Shown: positions 8,651-16,802 of the stretch, piece by piece
How the letters are laid out: each line of letters starts with the position of its first letter
How positions within the stretch are numbered: position 1 is the first letter of the stretch
Assembly: GCA_964537685.1 (NCBI GenBank)
Contig: CAZICM010000039.1
Coordinates: forward strand, 1 to 64,000
Direction: 5' to 3'
Origin: CAZICM01 sp964537685
GTDB lineage: Bacteria; Myxococcota_A; Polyangia; Polyangiales; Polyangiaceae
DNA: 64,000 bases
Notes under the pieces: model-generated
What the model saw: only the letters and a program-made list of their open reading frames with translations
The model's database searches: none
What the model was told of the DNA's origin: nothing
Translations under genes and position numbers: made by a program

Positions 8651-8846
8651 CTTCTACATCGCCCGAACACGTCTGCTTGAGCTCTGCAGAACGCTTTACA
8701 TCGCCCGAACACGCCTGCTTGAGCTCTGCAAAACGCTTTACATCGCCCGAACACGCCTGCTTGAGCTCCGCAAAACGCTTTACATCGCCCGAACACGCCT
8801 GCTTAAGCTCTGCAAAACGCTTTACATCGCGTAAACACGCTTTTCT
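8651..8846. repeat. 42-bp tandem repeat array 1 (about 4.7 copies)
   Basis: Units of 42 bases with the core TTTACATCGCCCGAACACG followed by a CTGCTTGAGCTCTGCAAAACG half are joined head to tail with no spacers. The same unit, diverged, makes array 2 at 15962-16212. Because 42 is divisible by three, several frames stay open through the array on both strands. Both arrays are preceded by a TTTTCTRGATG motif about ten bases upstream. I see no start site or gene signal, so this is treated as a noncoding minisatellite. The rest of the gap 8597-9047 holds only this array and palindrome B. Confidence 0.85.
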
Positions 8847-8914
8847 GGACCGCAGCGGCGATTTGATACTTGACCATTACGCTCCAACGCGGCTACACTA
8901 CCCCCCAAACCCCC

Positions 8915-9007
8915 GTCTTCGGTCAACCTCCGTCACCGTACAATGTATGGCTCCGTCGGTTTCCCTAGCTATGAAACCCTCGTATACACCCTGATAGGAC
9001 GCCCTCT
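8915..9007. repeat. palindromic element B (left arm eroded)
   Basis: The core here is almost identical to element A (4295-4418) from CTTCGGTCAACCTCCGTCAC through CCCTAGCTATGAAACCCTCG, and the right end GGACGCCCTCT matches too. The expected left arm is not recognisable, so it cannot form the full outer stem. It sits between the repeat array and the convergent end of the HNH gene. Confidence 0.7.
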
Positions 9008-9047
9008 CAGGTTCAGCTCGGCATGTTCCCCGAGAGGGAACTGGGCT

Positions 9048-9680
9048 TCAGTCATTGGGACGCCGTAGGTTTTGGCGCTCGACTTCATAGGCCACAAAGG
9101 GATGACGCTTTTTTAGATGCGCAAATGGAATCGGTCCCGCGCTGTTCACACCGATATATTCATTGAAGGCGTTCACCCGCGTCCGGCGACAATCCGCATC
9201 GTCAAGCCCAAGCCGATCAATGGTTGTTTGGGCTGGGATTTTTAAGGTCTGATCCAAGTGCGGATCCGGTGAAATCGACCCATCCCACACATTCAGGCAG
9301 AAGGTATTTGGCGCAATGGTAAATGGATCCAGAAGATCTTCAGACGTACCCTTTCGCTGGTTCATCCGCTGGCATGCCAATCGGTAGTTACGCCATCGGT
9401 AAGCTTCGCCGATATCATTGGACTTTCCGATAAAATGATCAACCGTGTGCGATCCCAGCGCCTTTTCAAAATAGATGCACAAATAAGCACAAACGCCGCC
9501 ATAGGCATCATGCAATTGGGGCAGAATTTCTCTCCAAAATGGCTCAAGTTCCACACCCTGGGGCTTCTTTCCAGACAGCGGGAGCCCCTTGGATTTTAGC
9601 CATTGGACACCCGGGCGATAGACCTTTTCGTTAAAGCCCTTGGGGGCTTTGCGCGCGGCAACGGGAATCATGTTATCCAT
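9048..9680 (-). CDS. HNH endonuclease, PtuB/TIGR02646-like
   Basis: The 210-residue protein carries an HNH-type core: YGGVCAYLCIYFE, then SHTVDHFIGKSND, then YRWRNYRLACQRMNQRKG. The C-x2-(Y/L)-C pair, the D-H of VDHF and the Asn/His-type third helix fit the bacterial HNH nucleases that partner with ABC-type ATPases in Septu (PtuB) and in some retron systems. The HNH region covers roughly residues 60-115. Its start overlaps the end of the giant ATPase gene by 13 bases, so the two are almost certainly coexpressed and may form one effector complex. I infer that it is the DNA- or RNA-cutting effector. Confidence 0.75.
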   Translation of the reverse strand: MDNMIPVAARKAPKGFNEKVYRPGVQWLKSKGLPLSGKKPQGVELEPFWREILPQLHDAYGGVCAYLCIYFEKALGSHTVDHFIGKSNDIGEAYRWRNYRLACQRMNQRKGTSEDLLDPFTIAPNTFCLNVWDGSISPDPHLDQTLKIPAQTTIDRLGLDDADCRRTRVNAFNEYIGVNSAGPIPFAHLKKRHPFVAYEVERQNLRRPND

Positions 9681-12600
9681 CCCCGCTTTTCGGCGATATA
9701 GCGCCAGCGGGTCCAGAATGGATCTAGCTCGGAAAGCACCGTGCGTAATTCTTGATGGATTTCCCTCGCTGTTTTGGCATCCAGATCGCCATTGTTCATG
9801 GCTTGCTTGGCTTTATCCAGGGCTTTTTGAGCCTCAACAGAACGTGTGGATGGCAGTCCAAAAACATCAGATAAAAGCCATGCATCGGCTTCACCTCGGA
9901 GCGTCCATGGTTTTTTCTCGACCCTAACCTTCAGGCCGTTTTCCAATGCATCGAAGTGAAAGAGGGCATCCTTTTCCTCGTCATATACATCTTCAGCGGA
10001 TGCGATGACCAAGGGTGAATGCGTGCTGATCATCAGTTGAATGGGAGGAGCTTCTGGCAAAAGCTTTTTAGCGGCCTCAATCACAGAACGCAGGATGGTG
10101 CGCTGCCATCGAGGATGGAGATGGGCTTCGAGCTCATCGACCAGCAAAACGGCGCCGCTGGGAGGCTTCACGCCCATTTGCTGGGCGGCTTCATTTATTT
10201 CCATCACGCTCCACACCAGCGCATATGCCAAGCCGAGCACCCTTTTTACTGCGGCCGAGGCATGCACGGCGAAGATTGGGCCATACGGTAGCAGCAGGCG
10301 GGGATGTTCGCGCGAATCGTCGCGGGCAATGCGCTTGGGCGCGTCAAGTTGAAACCTTTCTTGGTCGGGCGAGAGCGCTTTTAATGCCTTTTGAATTTTT
10401 TCAAAAGCCTCCGGCTTTCGATCGCGCCATGAGACGACATCGATGATTAAGCCGTTGCATATCGGCTTTCCATTGTGTTTGAGGCCGTCCCAAAGACTAT
10501 CGCCGGTGTCCTGCGGGCTTGCCGGTGAGGTGGCAACCGCAGGCCGTCCGCCAAAATGAAAGCAGGGAATGGCGTTGGGATTATCCCGTGATGGACTTGA
10601 ATTTCGAAGGGGATCCCAGATTGAAATTCCGCCGTCGGCGCGGGCATACATAACGAGGGAGTTACCGAGTCGGCTAGAGATATTCGGCGACCAGCGGGCC
10701 TTTTTAAAATCATAGATCGCATGAAGTTGATTCTGGCCGGCTTGAGCCACAATCGAGGGGGTTTGGGGTTTGGACTCTTTTTGTGCTTTACGTTTAGGAG
10801 GCTCGGGCCTGACCATGGCATGACCGGGAGGCCATTCGCCGGTGAGAACCCAGAAGATGATATCGAGAACAAAGGTTTTTCCCAGGCTGTTGTCGCCGGT
10901 GAGGAGATTTAGCCTGGGAGCAAAGTCAAAGATAAGTTCGGAGCTTGGGCCGATATGATGGGTTTCGAGGCGGCTGAGCGGGCCGGCTTGAGCGGTGGAT
11001 GATGGCAAAGGGGGCGGCGCAGGCTCGGGTTCGCTCTTGGATTCGCCTTCACCATAGCGCACGCGGCGTTCTTCTTCCTCGCGCTCCTCGCGTTCGGCGG
11101 AGGATTTGTAACAACGCGCGAGTTCATCCAGGAGCGCGGCGGTTCGGGGGTATTCATCCCGCAGCGCTTCTGCCGCGTCTTGATAGTGTTCTTGAAGCTC
11201 GCGTTCCCGCTCGCTGCTCATCGTATGGACCTCGCCGTTGAGACGATTCCATTCGGCTGTTTGTAAATGGCGATCCAGGTCTGGGAATGCGCGCTCTTCC
11301 AACAAGCGCCTGGCGGCTATGCATGGCCAGTGGCCATTCGAAGGCGGGGGTACGCGGGCAAGCACTTCTGCGATATTGACAATGGAGATCGCTCCTCGCC
11401 GTTCCTCCGTGGCCAGCTTAAAGACAGCTCGGCACCATGCTTCAACAGCATCCTCGCGCGCCGCCTCTTCGAATTCTTCGCCGGGATATCCTTTCCACAT
11501 CCACAAGACGCGATGGCCATGTTTGGCAGCATTCTTCGCTTTGGGATCCGGCTCGTCCGGACGGGGTTCGCCTTCCGCATGATAGAGATAGCAAAGCAAC
11601 TGAACAAAGAAATCAGGTGCGGAGCCCAGCATTTTGCCGAGGACCAGCGGACGTTTAGCGTTTGAACCGTCGTCATCAAGATACGCTAAGAGCGGCAACT
11701 CCAGCTCGGCAATTTGATGGATATCTCCATGAGGATCTCTATCCAATACCTCAAACAGCGTTCTAATCATATAAGATTGAATACTTTTTAGCGCCTCGCC
11801 CGAAGGATTGCTTTTTAGGGCCTCTAACGCTAAAAGCGCTGTCTTGCCAGAAATCTTTTCTGAATACATACTCGCAAGCTCTATCGCCTGTGCGATTCGC
11901 CCAACGGAAACAAGCTCGCGGATTGCCCTTGTCAGGTCTGGATCGGAGACATCGCTAAATACATACCGAAAACGATTCCAATGGGCCGTCTTTAAGGGCT
12001 CACCCAACAGATCGATAACATCCCAAAGCTCGGCCGCGCGTGGGAAGATCGTATTTTTATTGTTGAGAAGCTGGGCAGATGCCGCGGCTTCCTCCCCCCT
12101 TCCAAGCCCAATCAGACGCTTCCATACCGTCTTGAGCCATTCCACTTGGGCTGTTCTATCGCCGTGCTCAAACGCCCGCCAAACGAGAAACGTAGGAACG
12201 ACTCCGGCCAGGGAACCGACATCGTTGGGATGGAGAAACTGTTCTTCCCAAGAGGCTCCGCTTGGCGATTTCGCAATATGTTTACCGAGCTCATTCGGCA
12301 ATTGAATGCGCTGGGCAAGCCGCGCCAGCGTATCCCATGCGTCTTTCCGCGATAGAATCTGAGCCATGGCTTCTTGTGCCAGTTCATCGTTTCGCGCAAC
12401 ACGCTTTTTGAGATTGTATACTCCCGACTCGTCTATGGGTTCGGGTAAATCGATCCCCTTGTCAAACAGCCATGCTACCTGCAAAACAACATCGGAAGGT
12501 TTGAAACGCTCATAAAGATTCTTCAGCCGATCGAGGATAGACTCCGATTGCTTATTAGAGCGATAAAACAGGTCCAATTGCCTGCGCAGCTCAGACCAAA

Positions 12601-14848
12601 TTTTAGCTTCTGAATCCTGAATGCTATCCGCCCGCTGTGCCAGGGTATCAAGCACCCGTATACGTTCATTTTCAGGAAGACGCCGGGCCGGCTCCAGCAT
12701 ATCCGCCCATCGTCCCGCATCCGTACCCGCATACGCAAGCCAAAGCTCATAGCTTGTTCGAAGCTGCTCGCCGGCTTCATTCGGTGTTGCTTCGTTAAAC
12801 CTCCCCGTTGGACCTTCCGAACGAAATATGGGCCTCGCGCCTTGGTGAAGGAGGTGCATATCTTTGAGTGCGCCGAAAATGTCGTTGAGAATCGTCCATG
12901 CAACGTCGGAATGCCTCTGGCATAAGAGCTTTAGAAGCTGAATACGCTGTTCAACGGTTGTGTTGGATTGGGGCGCCAAACGGTCGAGCATTGCGGTCAG
13001 GCTTCGCTGTGGCCGATTGAAGCGCTTTCCAGGCTGATACCCTTCCCGATCCACCTCGCAAAGCCGGGCGAGCGCAAACACCGTTCCCTGCACAACACCA
13101 AAGTCCTTCGACCATGCGATGCGCTCCAACGCCCATAGCAATCCCGTATGCGGCGCCCCTCCAACTATCCTTCCTTCCTCGGCAAATAGATGAGCTGCCC
13201 CCTCGTCACCCTTATCAAGACTCTTCTCAAGCGCCTCCAAAAACGCCCGTGGAGAAGCTTCCGCCAAATCGGGAAGAATATCCGTCGCCGACGCCCAAGC
13301 CTTCCAGCCCCGTTGTATATCGAGCACATCCCGCACAACAACAAAAGCCAAATCCTCCGCCTTGGGGATATCGGGTTGAAGCGCGCAACATATCAGTGCC
13401 CCTGCCATTCCATGCCGGAGCCCTTCGGAGTATTGCCTGTTGGGTACAAAAATTCGTTGCTCTTTGGGCAGATCAAACGCCGGGTTCAACTCGCCTAGCA
13501 CGTCCGTAGCTACTTTTAGATACTCCTGCCACCAGGAACTCAGAGCACCCAGTTTTGGCCCCAGAACTTTCCAAGCACCAGCCATGGCCCTCCAGCGATA
13601 GCCCACTGGCTGGCCGCGCCCTTGAATCTGCTCCACCCACGGGCCGCTTATCATGTGGGCGCACCAGCGCTCCAACTCCTCCGCGTTCGCGCCCAAGCGC
13701 TGAACCACTTCTCGATCACTTGAATTGAGAGGTGACCACGCACCCATCAAAAGGAATGCGACTAAGGCGGGCCGGGAAAGATCCCGCGCCCAGTCAGGAC
13801 GAACAAAATAGCCGCATATTTGCTGAAGAACCGTTAAGCTTCCACCCGCCTCGAGCACCAAACGCTCGGCCTCGCGGCGCTCCCGCCCATGCTTGACCAA
13901 TTCCTCAATCAGTTCGGGATAGGACTGGGGTTTAAGGTTTAAAGTCTCCCGCTCAGGAGGCGTGGCCGACCTGCCAACAGGCAACAAGAGCCGCACGGGA
14001 ACACCCGCAGCACGGCCAATATCAGGCATTTCAAACACGGGAATCACAAGGATCGATTCCCCTCGGCGGGGACGGGTAAGCCAAACAAAGGTCTCAGGGG
14101 TCTCAACAACCAAGGCTTGCTCGGCCCATGGGGACCATTCCCTAGATGAAAGTGCTTCCGTGGCAAATAAAGCCGCTTCTTCCTGGGTATCGGCTTGAAT
14201 AAAGCATCGCTTGCTTCCAAGATCTGAAGCCCATTGCACAAGCTTGGCGGCCTGTGCCTGCCTTTCCTGGCCGACCATCACCAATGAACTCGGCAGAGGC
14301 GGCGATGTCCGGGCGCTCCATCGCTTGAGATAATCCTGAAGCTCGCAAGCGTCTGTGGCTCGGCCCAGTTGCTCGGCAAACCAAAGCGCGACGCCCGGCG
14401 CCTGCTCCAGCCAGGCAGATAAATCATCGGCATCGAATACCCAAATATCAGCCCATTGCTTAAGCTGCTTTTTTTCCCGCACCCAAGCATCTTTTTTTTC
14501 AAACCGATGGGCGCTCACGGCGACATAGGAACTCTGAGGAGCGACGATTTCACCGGGATCCTTCGTACGCTTTTCGAAATCCTCATTGAGTTTAGCGCGG
14601 ACAGAAAGCTCCGTAGACATCTCCCAGACAGACACACCCGCGGGACAAAATGGTCCTTCCGTGCGCGCGCGGACCAAGCCATCCCATCCCCCATAGCGAA
14701 TACCGGCATCAGCCCGCATCTGCAAACCATCCAAAGGAACAGTCGCCAAGAGGAGACGCCTAATGAGTTTAGGCAAGACAGAAGCGGCTTCCATGCGCCG
14801 GGCCCAGAGTTCAATATCGTCGGCACTAATTTCCCAGGGTTTATTCAT
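9668..14848 (-). CDS. 1726-residue nuclease-like / STAND-like / SMC-type ATPase fusion
   Basis: Three parts are visible. Residues 1-170 look like a restriction-endonuclease fold: RYGGWDG (D56), GVSVWEMSTE (E76) and K86 are spaced like D-E-K residues, and DDLSAWLEQAP closes the domain. Residues 180-400 resemble the NTPase part of STAND-like proteins, with FIQADTQEEAALFATEAL and VRLLLPVG, but I see no canonical Walker A. A long helical stretch (400-1240) may be a sensor of HEAT-like type. From about 1290 an ABC/AAA_21 ATPase follows, with Walker A TGDNSLGKTF (about 1316), Walker B AVLLVDELEAHLHP (about 1568) and ISTHSP (about 1606). That last domain resembles PtuA. The HNH gene follows with overlap. 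It is most likely an antiviral system. Confidence 0.8.
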   Translation of the reverse strand: MNKPWEISADDIELWARRMEAASVLPKLIRRLLLATVPLDGLQMRADAGIRYGGWDGLVRARTEGPFCPAGVSVWEMSTELSVRAKLNEDFEKRTKDPGEIVAPQSSYVAVSAHRFEKKDAWVREKKQLKQWADIWVFDADDLSAWLEQAPGVALWFAEQLGRATDACELQDYLKRWSARTSPPLPSSLVMVGQERQAQAAKLVQWASDLGSKRCFIQADTQEEAALFATEALSSREWSPWAEQALVVETPETFVWLTRPRRGESILVIPVFEMPDIGRAAGVPVRLLLPVGRSATPPERETLNLKPQSYPELIEELVKHGRERREAERLVLEAGGSLTVLQQICGYFVRPDWARDLSRPALVAFLLMGAWSPLNSSDREVVQRLGANAEELERWCAHMISGPWVEQIQGRGQPVGYRWRAMAGAWKVLGPKLGALSSWWQEYLKVATDVLGELNPAFDLPKEQRIFVPNRQYSEGLRHGMAGALICCALQPDIPKAEDLAFVVVRDVLDIQRGWKAWASATDILPDLAEASPRAFLEALEKSLDKGDEGAAHLFAEEGRIVGGAPHTGLLWALERIAWSKDFGVVQGTVFALARLCEVDREGYQPGKRFNRPQRSLTAMLDRLAPQSNTTVEQRIQLLKLLCQRHSDVAWTILNDIFGALKDMHLLHQGARPIFRSEGPTGRFNEATPNEAGEQLRTSYELWLAYAGTDAGRWADMLEPARRLPENERIRVLDTLAQRADSIQDSEAKIWSELRRQLDLFYRSNKQSESILDRLKNLYERFKPSDVVLQVAWLFDKGIDLPEPIDESGVYNLKKRVARNDELAQEAMAQILSRKDAWDTLARLAQRIQLPNELGKHIAKSPSGASWEEQFLHPNDVGSLAGVVPTFLVWRAFEHGDRTAQVEWLKTVWKRLIGLGRGEEAAASAQLLNNKNTIFPRAAELWDVIDLLGEPLKTAHWNRFRYVFSDVSDPDLTRAIRELVSVGRIAQAIELASMYSEKISGKTALLALEALKSNPSGEALKSIQSYMIRTLFEVLDRDPHGDIHQIAELELPLLAYLDDDGSNAKRPLVLGKMLGSAPDFFVQLLCYLYHAEGEPRPDEPDPKAKNAAKHGHRVLWMWKGYPGEEFEEAAREDAVEAWCRAVFKLATEERRGAISIVNIAEVLARVPPPSNGHWPCIAARRLLEERAFPDLDRHLQTAEWNRLNGEVHTMSSERERELQEHYQDAAEALRDEYPRTAALLDELARCYKSSAEREEREEEERRVRYGEGESKSEPEPAPPPLPSSTAQAGPLSRLETHHIGPSSELIFDFAPRLNLLTGDNSLGKTFVLDIIFWVLTGEWPPGHAMVRPEPPKRKAQKESKPQTPSIVAQAGQNQLHAIYDFKKARWSPNISSRLGNSLVMYARADGGISIWDPLRNSSPSRDNPNAIPCFHFGGRPAVATSPASPQDTGDSLWDGLKHNGKPICNGLIIDVVSWRDRKPEAFEKIQKALKALSPDQERFQLDAPKRIARDDSREHPRLLLPYGPIFAVHASAAVKRVLGLAYALVWSVMEINEAAQQMGVKPPSGAVLLVDELEAHLHPRWQRTILRSVIEAAKKLLPEAPPIQLMISTHSPLVIASAEDVYDEEKDALFHFDALENGLKVRVEKKPWTLRGEADAWLLSDVFGLPSTRSVEAQKALDKAKQAMNNGDLDAKTAREIHQELRTVLSELDPFWTRWRYIAEKRGWIT

Positions 14849-14999
14849 GGCGATGACTTCGTTGGAGCCTTACCTTAAAAGCGTAGTTGTGTACAAGGAT
14901 TTGGGAAATGCGGCTCAGCGGCAACCAAGCCGTTTCAATGGCTTAATACAAATGCCCAGAGATGAGAAGGCCAAACTTCATCCAGCGACAACAACCCCA

Positions 15000-15030
15000 C
15001 CCCCTCCCAGCGTCGTGCATTGGGAGGGGG
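15000..15030 (-). terminator. strong hairpin downstream of the helical protein gene
   Basis: CCCCCTCCCA at 15000-15009 pairs perfectly with TGGGAGGGGG at 15021-15030 around an 11-base loop. It begins 32 bases beyond the stop of the leftward gene at 15063-15785. No uridine tract follows on that strand, so termination would need Rho or be partial. The remaining gap up to the giant ATPase gene start at 14848 shows no other feature. Confidence 0.4.
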
Positions 15031-15062
15031 ACTTGGGCAGCGATCTGAAGCGACAAAACCCC

Positions 15063-15785
15063 CTACTTCGGCCCCTCGCCTTGATCCCCTCCCCCTCCGC
15101 CCCTCTTCTTCCCCATCTTCGGCCCACTAAATGGCTTGAAATACGCCTCCACCCTCCCCATGTCATGTGGAAACTTCGCCGCCAAATTTGCATGCAGTAT
15201 TTGCCGCTTACTTATCCATGCCTGCTTCAGTCCCGCTATCGCCACGTCCTTGTGCCCATCTCTCTCTCCCTCCACCGCTTCTAATATGTCAATCGCCGCC
15301 TTGACCTTCAACGCCCCCGCCTCTATCCGCGGCCGATACAAACCCAACAATCCCTTCAATTCCCCATCTGTCTCCGCCGCTGCCAAATCCTCCCCCATCT
15401 TCTTTATCAATATCGCTACCTCCCCAGGCTGCCTCGTGCGCATGTTCACGCGCGTTATCCCTACTAGCCCATTCTTGAAATATCGCTGATACCTCACGTC
15501 CTTGCGCTTCTTTCCTACCAAGGACAAAAGCGCTAACTCAAACTCTCCCACCGCCCGATCTACCCCGTTCTTCCCATGATCCGCCTGCGATAACTTCCCC
15601 TCCGCCTTCCGACACCCAATCTCCAAATCTTCATGCTTCCTCTGCGCCGCCAATAAGTCGGTATTTACCTGCTCAAATTCACTCTCCATTCCCGCCGTCT
15701 CTTCGTCGGCTTGGACCGCCGCCACCGTAAACGCTCCGTTGTCCACCAACGCTGTCGCCGTTGCATTCGGATGAGGGTTTTCCAT
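15063..15785 (-). CDS. helical protein of unknown family, possible remote relative of the 30805 gene
   Basis: The protein has 240 residues from the ATG at 15783-15785, preceded by the ribosome-binding site AAAGGAACC. It is predicted to be almost entirely alpha-helical and soluble, with a charged coiled-coil section around residues 30-80 and a Gly/Lys-rich tail after about 220. The segment KKRKDVRYQRYFKNGLVGI lines up with RTRHKDIYQLLFPDLSPSKI in the protein at 30805-31476. The C-terminal ISKRQILHANLAAKFPHDMG lines up with RIRQLKANIDTLRVQTHGEL there. Both genes are next to ATPase-based accessory modules. No catalytic motif is seen and I do not recognise the family. Confidence 0.65.
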   Translation of the reverse strand: MENPHPNATATALVDNGAFTVAAVQADEETAGMESEFEQVNTDLLAAQRKHEDLEIGCRKAEGKLSQADHGKNGVDRAVGEFELALLSLVGKKRKDVRYQRYFKNGLVGITRVNMRTRQPGEVAILIKKMGEDLAAAETDGELKGLLGLYRPRIEAGALKVKAAIDILEAVEGERDGHKDVAIAGLKQAWISKRQILHANLAAKFPHDMGRVEAYFKPFSGPKMGKKRGGGGGDQGEGPK

Positions 15786-15961
15786 GATTCGGTTCCTTTC
15801 TTTCTTAGGACATCTTGCTGCGATCAATACGCAAAGCGTAAGCTCTCTCTTTCGCTTGCGAAGGTGTCAGACTTGACCCTTTTTGTCCATATTCAAAAAA
15901 ATGATCCGTGTCTAGAAAAAGTTCATGCCCATGGGCTTCGTGGGTTTTCTAGATGTCAAAC

Positions 15962-16212
15962 CTTCTACATCGCTCAATCTCGTCTGTTCGCGTCTTGCAA
16001 AACGTTTTACATCGTCCAAACTCGTCTGCTTGAGCTCTGCAGAACTCTTTACATCGTCCAAACTCGTCTGTTTGCGTCTTGCAAAACGCTTTACATTGCT
16101 CAAACTCGTCTGTTTACGCCTTGCAAAACGCTTTACATCGCCCAAACTCGCCTGCTTGAGCCTTTCAAAACCCTTTACATCGTCCAAACTCGCCTGTTCG
16201 CGACTCGCCAAA
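15962..16212. repeat. 42-bp tandem repeat array 2 (six copies)
   Basis: Six units of 42 bases carry the core TTTACATCGYCCAAACTCG and an alternating second half, either TTGCGTCTTGCAAAACG or TTGAGCTCTGCAGAACT. The array belongs to the same family as array 1 at 8651-8846 but is more diverged between units. It ends about 57 bases before the lptA start. The frame of lptA stays open back through the array, but a signal peptide begins at 16269, so the array is taken as upstream of the gene. The rest of the 15786-16268 gap shows nothing else recognisable. Confidence 0.85.
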
Positions 16213-16268
16213 TACTCCACACCATAAATCCTTGCATTCTCTCGCCCAAACCAGCACCATACCCACCA

Positions 16269-16784
16269 ATGCGCTCCAAATTCTGGCCTTGGCTCCTCGC
16301 TTCCATCGCCGCTCTCCTGCTTAGCGCCCCCTTCCATGTCCTCGATGCTGAACCAACTCCACCCTCACCTTCATCTTCGGCATCCGCTTCTTCCAATCCT
16401 CCCGTCAAAGCGAAACTTTTGGAACTTTCCGCCGACCGCGCCCATATCGATATGGAATCCAAAAGCGCCGTCCTCGAAGGTCATGTCCATTTAAGCCGGG
16501 CCGGTGTTACCATGGATTGTGCCCGCGTTGAGGCCCGGTTCGGCGATGCCTTTGCCTTGCTTTGGGCCAAAGGTTCGGGCGGTGTCTCCGCTTCGATTCA
16601 GGGCGTTAGCATCCAGGCCCCCCAGGCCGAAGCCGATTTTAAATCCCAAACGATGGTGTTTTCCGGCGGCGTTAAATTAACCAAGGGCGATGCCTTTCTT
16701 TCCGCCCAAAAGGCCAGCGTTAAACTCGATTCAGGTAAAGTTTCTTTGGATGATGTGAAGGGTGCGCTGGCTGTAGGTCAATAA
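16269..16784 (+). CDS. lptA: LptA/OstA-like lipopolysaccharide transport protein
   Basis: The 171-residue protein begins at the ATG at 16269 with a signal peptide (MRSKFWPWLLASIAALLLSA) and a short Pro/Ser-rich spacer. From about residue 50 it has the repeating beta-strand pattern of the OstA/LptA domain: LELSADRAHIDMESKSAVLE, GHVHLSRAGVTMDCARVEA and SGGVKLTKGDAFLSAQKASV. LptA bridges the periplasm and carries LPS from the inner-membrane LptBFGC complex to LptD. The gene directly precedes lptB, the usual order. The frame is open far upstream through repeat array 2, which is judged accidental. Confidence 0.8.
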   Translation: MRSKFWPWLLASIAALLLSAPFHVLDAEPTPPSPSSSASASSNPPVKAKLLELSADRAHIDMESKSAVLEGHVHLSRAGVTMDCARVEARFGDAFALLWAKGSGGVSASIQGVSIQAPQAEADFKSQTMVFSGGVKLTKGDAFLSAQKASVKLDSGKVSLDDVKGALAVGQ

Positions 16785-16802
16785 TATAAAAATAATAGGC
16801 CA

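Noticed and set aside
8651..8846. CRISPR-like array
   Set aside because: Units follow each other without unique spacers and no cas genes are near. The same holds for 15962-16212.
15711..16268. Long N-terminal extension of LptA reading through repeat array 2
   Set aside because: A clear signal peptide begins at 16269, and the upstream part is only repeat translation; the frame is open because the unit is a multiple of three.
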